Positions 27,585 to 36,405 of a DNA stretch of 64,000 bases are shown one piece after another. The notes beneath the pieces are model-generated. The model saw nothing but the letters and a program-made list of their open reading frames with translations. It did no database searches and was not told the DNA's origin. Position 1 is the first letter of the stretch. Each line of letters begins with the position of its first letter. Origin of the DNA: Paenibacillus sp. FSL H8-0048 (GTDB taxonomy: Bacteria; Bacillota; Bacilli; Paenibacillales; Paenibacillaceae); contig NZ_JBBODF010000001.1 in the NCBI RefSeq assembly GCF_038002825.1, positions 186,001-250,000 on the forward strand, in the 5' to 3' direction. The translations under genes and the position numbers were made by a program.

Positions 27585-28562
27585 ATGCAGAGCTATGAAC
27601 AAAGTCTCCAGCAGACGCGTAAGTTTCTGCTGGAACACGACGATTATCTTGTAGTGTCGCATGTTCAGCCGGACGGAGATGCAGTCAGCTCCACCCTCGC
27701 GGTGGGCTGGCTTCTCTCATGTCTGGGCAAAAAATATTTGATGCTGAATGAAGGCCAGATTCCGCAGCGAATGGAATACTTATGGCATGCCGATCAGATT
27801 GTCAATCTGTCTGAGGGTTCGTTGCCCCGCCAGTACAGCCATGTGATATGTGTGGATTGTGCGGATTTCCAGCGTGTAGGACTGACCCAGCAGCATTTCG
27901 CAAGTGATGCCCTAATTTTGAATATAGACCATCACCCAACGAACAACGGCTACGGCGCGGTGAACCTTATCAAGCCGGATGCGGCAGCGACAGCAGAGAT
28001 TCTGTTCGACCTGCTGAAGACCTTTGAACTCAAGTGGGACATTGATATTGCCACAGCCATTTATACCGGGCTGTTAACGGATACCGGCGGTTTCCGTTAC
28101 AGCAATACTTCTCCTAAAGTGATGGCGGCGGTATCCGAGCTGCTGGCACTGGGTGTGAATGGACCGGACCTGGCAGAGACCTTGCTGGAAGAGATGACGC
28201 TTCCCCAGGTGAAGGTGCTTAACCGTGCACTTAGCACATTACAGCTTAGTCCTGAAGGAGATATAGCGTGGGTATACGTTACACCTCAGGATATGCTGGA
28301 CTGTGGAGCGGCCAATGAGGATCTTGAAGGGATTGTCAACTATCCCCGGAATATCCGCGGGGTAGAGGTAGGCATTCTGTTCAAGGTCATTGATGACCAT
28401 GCGGTGAAGGCCAGTCTGCGTTCAGCAGGTAAGGTAGATGTGGCGCTGCTTGCGCAAGCCTTCGGCGGCGGCGGACACACCCGGGCAGCGGGCGCACGTA
28501 TTAATGGAAGTCTGGAAGAAGCTGTGGCACAGGTGCTGGAGGAGGTTAAACGTCATTTATGA
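27585..28562 (+). CDS. nrnA: Bifunctional oligoribonuclease/pAp phosphatase NrnA (DHH-DHHA1)
   Basis: A 325-residue DHH-family phosphoesterase. The metal motifs are HVQPDGDAVSST, VDCADFQRVG and the DHHPTN that names the family; the DHHA1 motif GGGGHTRAAG is near the C-terminus. It degrades nano-RNA and 3'-phosphoadenosine 5'-phosphate. The ATG follows AAAGGAGACG. Its last four bases overlap the truB start (ATGA), as in other Bacillota. Confidence 0.95.
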   Translation: MQSYEQSLQQTRKFLLEHDDYLVVSHVQPDGDAVSSTLAVGWLLSCLGKKYLMLNEGQIPQRMEYLWHADQIVNLSEGSLPRQYSHVICVDCADFQRVGLTQQHFASDALILNIDHHPTNNGYGAVNLIKPDAAATAEILFDLLKTFELKWDIDIATAIYTGLLTDTGGFRYSNTSPKVMAAVSELLALGVNGPDLAETLLEEMTLPQVKVLNRALSTLQLSPEGDIAWVYVTPQDMLDCGAANEDLEGIVNYPRNIRGVEVGILFKVIDDHAVKASLRSAGKVDVALLAQAFGGGGHTRAAGARINGSLEEAVAQVLEEVKRHL

Positions 28563-29473
28563 GTGAGCTTACAGGAGTTCTGGCTGTATATAAGCCGGCA
28601 GGGTTCACTTCACATGATGTTGTGGCCAAGGCGCGGCGCATTCTGGGCATGAAGCGGATTGGACATACCGGGACCCTTGATCCTCAGGTAACTGGAGTAT
28701 TGCCGCTCTGTCTGGGCCGTGCTACCAGGGTAGTGGAGTATATCCAGGAGTTGCCCAAGGAATATGTTGCCACACTGCGGCTGGGAATGGCCAGCGATAC
28801 TGAGGACCTGACCGGGACGATTACGGAATCCGTTGAGGAGGTTCATGTCACGGAAGCCGAAGTACTGGCTGTGCTGAACTCCTTCCAGGGTGTAATCTCA
28901 CAGGTGCCGCCTATGTATTCCGCAGTGAAGGTGGACGGGAAGCGTCTGTACGAGCTGGCCCGGGAAGGCAAGACCGTGGAGCGCAAGAGCCGTGAAGTGG
29001 AGATTTATGAGATTGAGATGCAGCGAATGGTATGGAATGGCAACTATCCGGAGATCACTTTTCGGGCGTTATGCTCCAAGGGGACCTATATCCGAACCCT
29101 CTGTGTAGATATCGGACGTAAGCTGGGTCTTCCCGGTGTGATGGTGAAGCTGGAGCGGACGATGTCGGCCGGGATCTCGGCCAGTCATTGCCTGACTCTG
29201 GAGCAAATTGCCGAGCACAAGGAAGGCGGCACACTTGATGGGCATCTGATTGCTGCCGACGAGGCGATTTCACATTTGCCCAGACATACCGTTGCCGCAG
29301 AGAAGAAAAAAGCAGCCCTGCAAGGACAACGTCTGTCGGCCCGGTTTGTAATGCCGGAAGTGAAGCAGGCCGGGGATTTCCGTCTCTATGATCAGCAAGG
29401 GGAATTCCTCGGTATTTATGCTCTGGAGGCTAACGGAGCTATTGCACCGGTCAAGGTGTTTGCCCAGGCCTAA
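28559..29473 (+). CDS. truB: tRNA pseudouridine-55 synthase TruB
   Basis: A 304-residue enzyme that makes pseudouridine 55 in the T loop of tRNA. The catalytic aspartate is in KRIGHTGTLDPQVTGVLPLC. Also visible are VPPMYSAVKVDGKRLYELAR and SKGTYIRTLCVDIGRKLG, and a C-terminal PUA-like part. Start codon ATG overlaps the nrnA stop. Normal length. Confidence 0.96.
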   Translation: MSELTGVLAVYKPAGFTSHDVVAKARRILGMKRIGHTGTLDPQVTGVLPLCLGRATRVVEYIQELPKEYVATLRLGMASDTEDLTGTITESVEEVHVTEAEVLAVLNSFQGVISQVPPMYSAVKVDGKRLYELAREGKTVERKSREVEIYEIEMQRMVWNGNYPEITFRALCSKGTYIRTLCVDIGRKLGLPGVMVKLERTMSAGISASHCLTLEQIAEHKEGGTLDGHLIAADEAISHLPRHTVAAEKKKAALQGQRLSARFVMPEVKQAGDFRLYDQQGEFLGIYALEANGAIAPVKVFAQA

Positions 29474-29509
29474 ACTTTAATTTATTTGCGAATGTAGGTG
29501 AGAAACAGC

Positions 29510-30457
29510 GTGAGAACCGTAACATTAAGCTATCCGATGCTGCCTGAGGCGGCAGCACAGTACGCGCAGCCTCAAGTAGTTGCCCTGGGACAGTTCGATG
29601 GACTGCACCTCGGGCATGCCAGTGTCATCACATCAGCTGTTGCTCTTGCCCGTGAGGCAGGTGTACCCGCAGCGGTGATGACCTTCTACCCCCATCCCAA
29701 GGATGTCATGGGCAAAGGGGATTATGAGGGATATTTGACCCCCTCTAAGGATAAGCAGGAGCTGCTTGCCGGGATGGGTGTTGAGCTTTTATATATAATT
29801 GAATTTAATGAAGAGCTCTCCCGGGTGAGTCCGGCGGACTTTGTCTCTGTGATGCTGCTGCCGCTGCAGATTGTAACTGCAGTTGTAGGGTTCGACTTCC
29901 GCTTCGGCTATAAAGGCGAGGGGGATGCGGACACGCTCTCAGAGCTGGGACAAGGTGCGATGAAGGTAGAGACGGTCGCTCCGTTCCTGCTTGATGGAGA
30001 GAAGGTCAGCAGCTCAGGTATCCGCAAGAGCTTGCTGAGCGGGGAACTTGATAAGGCTAATGCCTGGTTTGGACGTTGTTATCACCTGCGCGGTACCGTA
30101 GGGCACGGAGAGAAGCGGGGCCGGACCATCGGCTTTCCGACAGCCAATCTGCAGCTCGAAGACCGCTATGTTATTCCGGCCAAGGGCGTATACGCCGTCA
30201 AGGTCTTTTACCGGGATGAGGTCTTGTACGGGGTGATGAACGTCGGAGTGAAGCCAACGTTCCACGAAGGCGTGACCACTCCGAGCTTTGAGGTTCATCT
30301 GTTTGATTTTGCCTCAGATATTTATGGACAGGAGCTTAAGGTGGAACTGGTCTCCTATATCCGCTCCGAGCGCAAGTTCGGGTCCATCGATGCTTTGATT
30401 GCACAGATCGGCGCAGATGCTGAGACGGCCAAAGGGATGCTGGGATATCATTCCTAA
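29510..30457 (+). CDS. ribF: Bifunctional riboflavin kinase/FAD synthetase
   Basis: A 315-residue two-domain enzyme. The N-terminal FMN adenylyltransferase half shows LGQFDGLHLGHASVI and the VGFDFRFGYKGEGD loop. The C-terminal riboflavin kinase half shows GRTIGFPTANLQ and the later YDIYGQELKV-type strand. It makes FMN and then FAD. The GTG at 29510 is chosen over an in-frame GTG at 29498 because TAGGTGAG then sits 7-8 bases upstream. It is the last gene before the rpsO promoter. Confidence 0.95.
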   Translation: MRTVTLSYPMLPEAAAQYAQPQVVALGQFDGLHLGHASVITSAVALAREAGVPAAVMTFYPHPKDVMGKGDYEGYLTPSKDKQELLAGMGVELLYIIEFNEELSRVSPADFVSVMLLPLQIVTAVVGFDFRFGYKGEGDADTLSELGQGAMKVETVAPFLLDGEKVSSSGIRKSLLSGELDKANAWFGRCYHLRGTVGHGEKRGRTIGFPTANLQLEDRYVIPAKGVYAVKVFYRDEVLYGVMNVGVKPTFHEGVTTPSFEVHLFDFASDIYGQELKVELVSYIRSERKFGSIDALIAQIGADAETAKGMLGYHS

Positions 30458-30474
30458 TCTTTCCGGACAAGCCG

Positions 30475-30503
30475 TTTACTTTTGCCTGTGAAGGTGCTAT
30501 ACT
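30475..30503 (+). promoter_or_regulatory. Sigma-A promoter of rpsO
   Basis: TTTACT (30475-30480), a 17-base spacer and TATACT (30498-30503), immediately behind the ribF stop. Confidence 0.7.
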
Positions 30504-30509
30504 GATTAA

Positions 30510-30606
30510 CGTTGCTGGAATGACAGCATGTGAACCTTAGCTTGGTTACTTGTTCTCACCGACGGTGACGAGGCTACTGGCGATTATAATGAAGGAGGTG
30601 AACAGG
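30510..30606 (+). promoter_or_regulatory. Probable S15-binding leader of rpsO
   Basis: About 95 untranslated bases with several short complementary stretches, among them TCACC/GGTGA near 30556-30568, close to the strong AAGGAGGTGA ribosome binding site. S15 genes of Gram-positive bacteria commonly carry an S15-binding autoregulatory leader; the assignment here rests on position and foldability only. Confidence 0.45.
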
Positions 30607-30876
30607 ATGGCATTGACTCAAGAACGTAAACACCAATTGATCGACGAGCACAAAACTCACGAATCCGATACTGGATCCCCTGAGGTGCAAGTTGCTATCC
30701 TTACGGAGAACATCGTTAATTTGACTGACCACTTGCGTACGCACAAGAAGGATCATCATTCCCGCCGCGGACTGCTGAAGATGGTTGGACAACGTCGTAA
30801 ACTGCTGGCGTATTTGAAGAACAAAGACATCAGACGTTACAGCGCCCTGATCGAAAAACTGGGATTGCGTCGTTAA
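30607..30876 (+). CDS. rpsO: 30S ribosomal protein S15
   Basis: An 89-residue protein, exactly the family length, with [37 protein letters not shown] and the [20 protein letters not shown] end. It binds 16S rRNA early in 30S assembly. The ATG at 30607 follows AAGGAGGTGAACAGG; an earlier in-frame ATG at 30550 is ruled out by family length and the ribosome binding site. A strong terminator follows. Confidence 0.98.
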   Translation: MALTQERKHQLIDEHKTHESDTGSPEVQVAILTENIVNLTDHLRTHKKDHHSRRGLLKMVGQRRKLLAYLKNKDIRRYSALIEKLGLRR

Positions 30877-30895
30877 TTTTCCATAAGTTAAGCCC

Positions 30896-30966
30896 AAAAG
30901 CAGCCTGGTTGTATACCGTATGTCCTTCTTACGAGCGACAGCGGGACAGCCGGGTTGCTTTTTGAA
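30896..30966 (+). terminator. Long-stem terminator behind rpsO
   Basis: The 17 bases at 30896-30912 pair fully, wobble pairs included, with 30946-30962, ending in GCTTTTT. The loop is long (33 bases). The T run overlaps the -35 of the pnp promoter. Confidence 0.8.
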
Positions 30967-30989
30967 AATTTAGGGTAAACTTTTACAAT
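30962..30989 (+). promoter_or_regulatory. Probable sigma-A promoter of pnp
   Basis: TTGAAA (30962-30967), a 16-base spacer and TACAAT (30984-30989). A start near 30996 would put the hairpin at 31009-31053 at the very 5' end of the pnp mRNA. A TTGACA at 30990-30995 has no matching -10. Confidence 0.6.
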
Positions 30990-31008
30990 TGACAAGTTGA
31001 TAGCATTC

Positions 31009-31053
31009 GCAAAAACGGCTATAGCACTTCTGCGGAGGACAAGCCGTTTTTGC
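31009..31053 (+). promoter_or_regulatory. 5'-proximal hairpin in the pnp leader
   Basis: GCAAAAACGGCT (31009-31020) pairs perfectly over 12 bp with AGCCGTTTTTGC (31042-31053) around a 21-base loop that holds a GCGGAGGAC stretch resembling a ribosome binding site. It may act as an RNase target or as protection of the mRNA end, and could also weakly terminate. Confidence 0.65.
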
Positions 31054-31100
31054 TTGTAGAACATACAAGAACGTATTATTACCATTCAAGGAGGGGTTTT

Positions 31101-33203
31101 ATGGAACAACGTGTGGAAATGCAGCTGGGCGGAAGACGCCTTGTGCTGGAAACAGGCCGTCTGGCCAAGCAAGCAAACGCAGCCGTGATGGTGCGTTACG
31201 GGGATACTTCAGTATTGTGTACGGTTACAGCATCCAGTGAGCCAAAAGATCTGGATTTCTTCCCGCTTACAGTGAACTATGAGGAAAGATTATATGCAGT
31301 AGGCAAAATTCCTGGCGGATTCATCAAACGGGAAGGACGTCCTAGCGAGAAAGCCATTCTGTCCAGCCGTCTGACAGACCGTCCAATTCGTCCATTGTTC
31401 CCGGAAGGGTTCCGCAATGACGTTCAAGTTCTGAACCTGGTGATGAGTGTGGATCAGGACTGTGCGCCTGATATTGCGGCCATGATCGGTACCTCCGCTG
31501 CGCTAAGTATCTCTGATGTGCCGTTCAACGGACCGATCGGCGGTGTGGCTGTCGGCCGGATTAACGGAGAATTCATCATTAACCCTGATCAAGCCCAGCA
31601 GGCAATCAGCGATATCTATGTAGTAGTGGCCGGTACGAAGGACGCTATCATGATGGTAGAAGCAGAAGCGAGTGAAGTGACTGAAGAAGTGATGCTTGAA
31701 GCGATCATGTTCGGACATGACGAAGTCCGCAAGATTGTGGCTGTAATTGAACAGCTCGTAGCCGTTGCCGGTAAAGAGAAGATGGCAGTTAAGCTGCATG
31801 CGGTTAATGCGGATGTGAATACAGAGGTTCGTGCTTTTGCTGAGAACCGTCTGGTGGAAGCCGTAAGAATTGCCGAGAAGCATGCCCGTCAGGATGCTAT
31901 CGATCTGGTGAACAACGAAGCGGTGGCGTATTTCGCAGAGAAATACATAGAAACCCCAGAGCTTCTTAAGGATGTTAAGGAAGCTCTGCATGATATCGTG
32001 AAGGATGAAGTAAGACGTCTGATCACGCATGACAAGGTTCGTCCAGATGGGCGTAAGCTGAATGAGATCCGTCCGATCGAATGTGATACAGCGCTGCTGC
32101 CGCGTACGCACGGTTCCGGTCTGTTCACACGCGGCCAGACACAGATTCTCAGCGTATGTACACTGGGCGCACTGGGCGATGTGCAGATTCTGGACGGTAT
32201 TGATCCGGCTGAAACCAAGCGCTTCATGCACCACTACAACTTCCCTCCGTTCAGCGTAGGGGAAGCCCGCCCGCTAAGAGCACCGGGACGCCGCGAAATC
32301 GGCCACGGGGCACTAGGTGAACGTGCATTATCCAAGGTTATTCCAAGTGAGACTGAATTCCCGTACACCATCCGTCTGGTATCCGAAGCGATTGAATCCA
32401 ACGGCTCCACCTCCCAGGCAAGTATCTGTGCCAGTATTCTGGCGATGATGGATGCAGGGGTACCTATCAAGGCGCCTGTAGCCGGTGTAGCGATGGGTCT
32501 GATCAAGGACGGAGAGCATGTATCCATCCTGACCGATATTCAAGGGATGGAAGATCACCTCGGCGATATGGACTTCAAGGTTGCGGGTACAGCAGAAGGC
32601 GTAACGGCGATTCAGATGGATATCAAAATCGACGGCATCGACCGCAAGATTCTGCAGGAGGCGCTTGAGCAGGCAAGAGAAGGCCGGATGTTCATTCTGG
32701 GCAAAATGAATGAAGCGATCGCAGCTCCAAGACCGAGCCTGTCTAAATATGCTCCGAAGATCATCATCATCAATATCAACCCGGATAAGATCCGTGATGT
32801 AATTGGTGCCGGCGGTAAAATCATCAACAAGATCATTGAAGAAACCGGCGTGAAGATCGACATCGAACAGGATGGCCGCGTATTTATCGGTTCTTCTGAC
32901 GAAGCTATGATCCAGAAGGCCCGTGGCATCATTGAGGGTATTGTGAAGGAAGTAGTGGTTGGTGAGATTTATGTGGGTACCGTCAGACGCATTGAGAAAT
33001 TCGGCGCATTCGTGGAATTGATCCCTGGCAAAGACGGCCTTGTGCATATTTCCCAGCTGTCTACAGAGCGTGTAGCGAAGGTTGAGGATGTTGTGGCGAT
33101 TGGCGACACGATTACCGTGAAGGTAACGGAGATCGACCAGCAGGGCCGTGTCAACCTGTCACGCAAAGCGGTGCTGACTTCAGAGAGCGGAGCGAAGGCG
33201 TAA
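31101..33203 (+). CDS. pnp: Polyribonucleotide nucleotidyltransferase (PNPase)
   Basis: A 700-residue 3'-5' phosphorolytic exoribonuclease. Two RNase PH domains are seen: the first with [20 protein letters not shown], the second with [14 protein letters not shown] and [16 protein letters not shown] domain ([15 protein letters not shown] near 560) and an S1 domain ([15 protein letters not shown] near 622) follow. The ATG at 31101 follows AAGGAGGGG. It is transcribed from its own promoter and hairpin leader. Full length and intact. Confidence 0.98.
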   Translation: MEQRVEMQLGGRRLVLETGRLAKQANAAVMVRYGDTSVLCTVTASSEPKDLDFFPLTVNYEERLYAVGKIPGGFIKREGRPSEKAILSSRLTDRPIRPLFPEGFRNDVQVLNLVMSVDQDCAPDIAAMIGTSAALSISDVPFNGPIGGVAVGRINGEFIINPDQAQQAISDIYVVVAGTKDAIMMVEAEASEVTEEVMLEAIMFGHDEVRKIVAVIEQLVAVAGKEKMAVKLHAVNADVNTEVRAFAENRLVEAVRIAEKHARQDAIDLVNNEAVAYFAEKYIETPELLKDVKEALHDIVKDEVRRLITHDKVRPDGRKLNEIRPIECDTALLPRTHGSGLFTRGQTQILSVCTLGALGDVQILDGIDPAETKRFMHHYNFPPFSVGEARPLRAPGRREIGHGALGERALSKVIPSETEFPYTIRLVSEAIESNGSTSQASICASILAMMDAGVPIKAPVAGVAMGLIKDGEHVSILTDIQGMEDHLGDMDFKVAGTAEGVTAIQMDIKIDGIDRKILQEALEQAREGRMFILGKMNEAIAAPRPSLSKYAPKIIIININPDKIRDVIGAGGKIINKIIEETGVKIDIEQDGRVFIGSSDEAMIQKARGIIEGIVKEVVVGEIYVGTVRRIEKFGAFVELIPGKDGLVHISQLSTERVAKVEDVVAIGDTITVKVTEIDQQGRVNLSRKAVLTSESGAKA

Positions 33204-33251
33204 GAAGCATTACGCTGCCGCTTCACCGTTATCCTAACTATAGATAAGAAG

Positions 33252-33288
33252 AAGAGACAGAAGCAGTACGGTTCTGGCTCTTTTTTTT
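33252..33288 (+). terminator. Intrinsic terminator behind pnp
   Basis: AGAGACAGAA pairs with TTCTGGCTCT (one A-G mismatch) and is followed by an eight-T run. Confidence 0.85.
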
Positions 33289-33470
33289 GGAAAAGTGTAC
33301 GCTGCAGTACCGTCCTGACGGACGGTTATACCTTACCCGCTTGCATGCAGCATAGATGGAGTATGCATAATTTGCCCTCTGTATACATAGGCTGGGACAA
33401 AGCGTCCCCGCACGGCTTGACCCTGGTGCGGAGACGGAACAGACCGTGTGTGCCGGGGAGGTATAACGTC

Positions 33471-34457
33471 ATGAAGACGGACAAGGTAGCGCTTGTGCTG
33501 GCTTGCATCGCAGTAGTCATTGGAATTGGCAGCACGAACGGACCCGTGAAAGAGATGATTGCCGGGCTTAAGCCTCAGGCGGATGCAGCCGTAATGAGCT
33601 ATGCACTGAATCAGGCGGAGGATGATCTGCGTGCGCAGATTACCCGCCGGGCCGAGGCGCTGAATGCGCAGCCGGTGAATGCTGTTGTGGACCGGGTATG
33701 GAAGGCCATACCGGGGTATAACGGGCTGGAGGTCGATGTGGAGGCAACCTACCGGAGCGCGCTTTTACGTGGACCCGAAGCAAGCCTCAAACTGATGTAC
33801 CGCCAGCTTAAGCCTAAGGTATCACTTGATGATCTGGGGGCGCAGCCGATCTACCGGGGGAATCCGGCGAAGCCGATGGTCTCGCTGATGATTAATGTGG
33901 CTTGGGGGAATGAGTATATCCGTCCGATGCTGGACATTCTGGATGCGGAGAAGGTGAAGGTCACCTTTTTTCTGGACGGAAGCTGGTTAAGCCGCAACCA
34001 GGAGCTTGCAGCTGAGATGCTGAAGCGCGGGCATGAGATAGAGAACCATGCGTATACGCACCCTAAGATGAGTATTCTCAGCCGGACGCGTGCCACTGCC
34101 GAGATTGAGAAGACGCAGAAGCTGCTGAAGGAAAGCCTGGGTGTGACGAATAAGTGGTTTGCTCCGCCGTCAGGAGACTTTAACCAGCAGACGGTGGAGA
34201 TCGCCGCCTCACTGGGGCTGAAGACGGTATTGTGGACGCTGGATACAGTCGATTGGCGCAATCCGTCCCCGGAATCGGTGGTTGCCAAGATCAGCAGCCG
34301 GGTAGAGCCGGGAACCCTGATTCTGATGCATCCGACGGCGTCCTCTTCGCAAGCGCTTAGAGGGATGATCCGGGGGATCAAAGCCAAAGGCCTGCAGCTC
34401 GGAACCGTCAGTCAGACGCTCTCTCCTGAGCGTATCATACCGCCGGAAGTTGAGTGA
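33471..34457 (+). CDS. YlxY-like sporulation polysaccharide deacetylase family protein
   Basis: A 328-residue protein with an N-terminal signal anchor (about residues 5-22), a spacer and a C-terminal NodB-like domain. The histidine pair NHAYTHPKM, the later PPSGDFNQQ and the LILMHP strand are present. The TFDDGP motif that holds the catalytic aspartates in active deacetylases reads MINVAWGNEY here, so both acidic residues are lost. B. subtilis YlxY, located directly behind pnp, belongs to this group. The ATG at 33471 follows GGGGAGGTA. Role at the spore or cell wall is inferred. Confidence 0.88.
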   Translation: MKTDKVALVLACIAVVIGIGSTNGPVKEMIAGLKPQADAAVMSYALNQAEDDLRAQITRRAEALNAQPVNAVVDRVWKAIPGYNGLEVDVEATYRSALLRGPEASLKLMYRQLKPKVSLDDLGAQPIYRGNPAKPMVSLMINVAWGNEYIRPMLDILDAEKVKVTFFLDGSWLSRNQELAAEMLKRGHEIENHAYTHPKMSILSRTRATAEIEKTQKLLKESLGVTNKWFAPPSGDFNQQTVEIAASLGLKTVLWTLDTVDWRNPSPESVVAKISSRVEPGTLILMHPTASSSQALRGMIRGIKAKGLQLGTVSQTLSPERIIPPEVE

Positions 34458-34536
34458 ACGCCTTATTTCTGATAGGATAAAAGGCGCGAATAACAAATAC
34501 AGACAGAACCAGGAGCTGTGCCAGGAGGATTACACA

Positions 34537-35802
34537 TTGGACAAAATATTATTATCGAACGGACTCCGGGTGGTGACCGAGAAGATCCCGACCGGCCGGT
34601 CCGTATCTTTCGGAATCTGGGTCAAGACGGGCTCCCGCAATGAGAACCCGCTGAACAACGGGATTTCCCATTTCATCGAGCATATGCTCTTTAAGGGAAC
34701 TGACCGCTACAGCGCCAAGGATATTGCCGAACAGTTCGATGCCATTGGCGGGAATGTCAATGCATTTACCTCGAAGGAATATACATGCTTTTATGCGAAG
34801 GTGCTGGATGAGCATCTGCCGATTGCCGTGGATGTGCTGGCAGATATGTTCTTCCGCTCACGGATGGATGCCGAAGAGCTGGCTAAGGAGAAGAACGTAA
34901 TCCTGGAGGAAATCGCCATGTGCGAAGATACCCCGGACGATCTTGTCCATGAGCTGATGTGTGCTGCCGCCTACGGCGAGCACCCGCTGGCCTATACGAT
35001 CCTCGGGCTCAAGGAACGCCTGCTGGAGATGACGCCGGATGATCTGCGTGCTTACATGAAAGAGCAGTACACCATTGAGAATACAGTGATCAGCGTAGCC
35101 GGTAATATTAATGACGGGCTGATCCCGCTGCTGGAGCAGCATTTTGGTTCCTTTACGAATCATGGTGAAGCGCCGGTGCTGACTGAGCCTGCATATCAGG
35201 GGGAACTGGTATTCCACAAAAAGAAGACGGAGCAGAATCATATCTGCATCTCCCTGCCGGGTGTCCGCAGCGGCGGGCCGCTACAATATCCGATGGCGCT
35301 CCTTAACAATGCGTTCGGCGGCGGCATGAGCTCCCGGCTGTTCCAGGAGATCCGTGAGAAGCGCGGTCTGGCCTATTCCGTCTTCTCGTACCACAGCGCC
35401 CAGGCTGACAGCGGCTTGTTCACCGTCTATGCCGGGACAGCGCCAAAGCAGACCAAGGAAGTAACTGAGCTTATTAAAGAGATGCTGCGTGATCTGGCTG
35501 TGAACGGTTTGAGCGAAGACGAACTGCGTAAAGGCAAAGAGCAGCTTAAGGGCAGCCTGATTCTCAGTCTGGAGAGCACGGGCAGCCGGATGAACCGGAT
35601 GGGCAAAAATGAGCTGATGCTCGGCCGTCAGGATACGCTGGATGAAATGATAGCCAAAATCGGAGCTGTAACTATGGAGGATATCGATGCGCTGCTGGAC
35701 TTTATGTTCGCACAGCCATTGTCCTTGGCAATGGTTGGTTCCACAGATAAAGCGATAGCCAATGTTAGGAGAGATGATCTTGCCTCATTACGTACAAATT
35801 AA
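34537..35802 (+). CDS. mlpA: M16 family zinc peptidase (MlpA/YmxG type)
   Basis: A 421-residue processing-peptidase-like protein. The inverted zinc motif [11 protein letters not shown] and the third ligand glutamate in [13 protein letters not shown] are intact, and the second M16 half shows [21 protein letters not shown], which contributes substrate binding. The start TTG 34537 follows CAGGAGGAT. B. subtilis has this gene at the same place, between ylxY and the dipicolinate synthase genes. The substrate is not known. Confidence 0.92.
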   Translation: MDKILLSNGLRVVTEKIPTGRSVSFGIWVKTGSRNENPLNNGISHFIEHMLFKGTDRYSAKDIAEQFDAIGGNVNAFTSKEYTCFYAKVLDEHLPIAVDVLADMFFRSRMDAEELAKEKNVILEEIAMCEDTPDDLVHELMCAAAYGEHPLAYTILGLKERLLEMTPDDLRAYMKEQYTIENTVISVAGNINDGLIPLLEQHFGSFTNHGEAPVLTEPAYQGELVFHKKKTEQNHICISLPGVRSGGPLQYPMALLNNAFGGGMSSRLFQEIREKRGLAYSVFSYHSAQADSGLFTVYAGTAPKQTKEVTELIKEMLRDLAVNGLSEDELRKGKEQLKGSLILSLESTGSRMNRMGKNELMLGRQDTLDEMIAKIGAVTMEDIDALLDFMFAQPLSLAMVGSTDKAIANVRRDDLASLRTN

Positions 35803-36226
35803 CAAACTGCCGGGGAATGAGGATGTTCTGCTGCCCTGCAAAATGTCCGAACAGGCCTCTGGATATGACCTTTATGCCGCTGTAGGGGAGCCTGTGGTGC
35901 TTGCTCCGGGCGAGCGTACACTTATCCCCACCGGCATATCCCTGGCGATGCCAGGCGGGCTGGAGGCGCAGATCCGTCCGCGCAGCGGGCTGGCTCTGAA
36001 GCATGGCATCACTTGCCTGAACACACCGGGCACCATCGATGCGGATTACCGGGGTGAAATTAAGGTGCTGCTGATTAATCTGGGTCAGGAGCCTTTTGCA
36101 ATTGCCCGCAATGAGCGGATTGCCCAGATGGTATTCCAGGCTGTGCCGGAAGTGACTCTGGTGGAAGTGGATGAGCTGTCTGATACGGCGCGCGGAGCGG
36201 GCGGCTTCGGGCATACCGGCAAATAG
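35780..36226 (+). CDS. dut: dUTP diphosphatase
   Basis: A 148-residue trimeric dUTPase with all five family motifs in recognisable form: [48 protein letters not shown] and [11 protein letters not shown]. It hydrolyses dUTP to dUMP, keeping uracil out of DNA. The start is taken as TTG 35780, with TAGGAG at good spacing, although ATG 35774 is also possible. It overlaps the end of the M16 gene by 23 bases. B. subtilis lacks a dut gene here. Confidence 0.93.
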   Translation: MPHYVQINKLPGNEDVLLPCKMSEQASGYDLYAAVGEPVVLAPGERTLIPTGISLAMPGGLEAQIRPRSGLALKHGITCLNTPGTIDADYRGEIKVLLINLGQEPFAIARNERIAQMVFQAVPEVTLVEVDELSDTARGAGGFGHTGK

Positions 36227-36255
36227 CATACGGGAATCTTATTTGAGAATTTAAT

Positions 36256-36307
36256 AAAAGCTTGCGGATCACGCGCCTTCGGGTGTGCGGCTGCAGGCTT
36301 TTTTTGT
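36256..36307 (+). terminator. Intrinsic terminator behind dut
   Basis: AAAGCTTGC pairs with GCAGGCTTT, with an inner CACGCGCC/GGGTGTG stem around TTC, followed by a seven-T run. It isolates the dipicolinate genes from the M16-dut transcript. Confidence 0.75.
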
Positions 36308-36336
36308 CGTGAAACGGGAATTCCTCTCCGCTCTTC

Positions 36337-36364
36337 ACCCATCGGCGGCTTCCGGCATAAGATG
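36337..36364 (+). promoter_or_regulatory. Sigma-K-like promoter in front of dpaA
   Basis: AC at 36337-36338, 17 bases, then CATAAGATG at 36356-36364. This matches the sigma-K pattern (AC, about 16-17 bases, CATAnnnTA) except for the last base. Dipicolinate synthase genes are sigma-K dependent in B. subtilis. No sigma-A promoter is evident in the gap. Confidence 0.45.
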
Positions 36365-36405
36365 CTCTATAGTCGAATGTGGTTGTGGAAAGGAGCGTCA
36401 TCCCT

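Noticed and set aside
30990..30995. TTGACA as a pnp -35 element
   Set aside because: No -10 at 16-18 bases; TTGAAA-16-TACAAT just upstream fits better.
33309..33326. Hairpin ACCGTCC/GGACGGT in the pnp-ylxY gap, similar to one at 57362-57381
   Set aside because: Two short hairpins sharing CCGTCC could hint at a dispersed element, but only the stem core is shared and the flanks differ. There is no T run and no further copy that I noticed.
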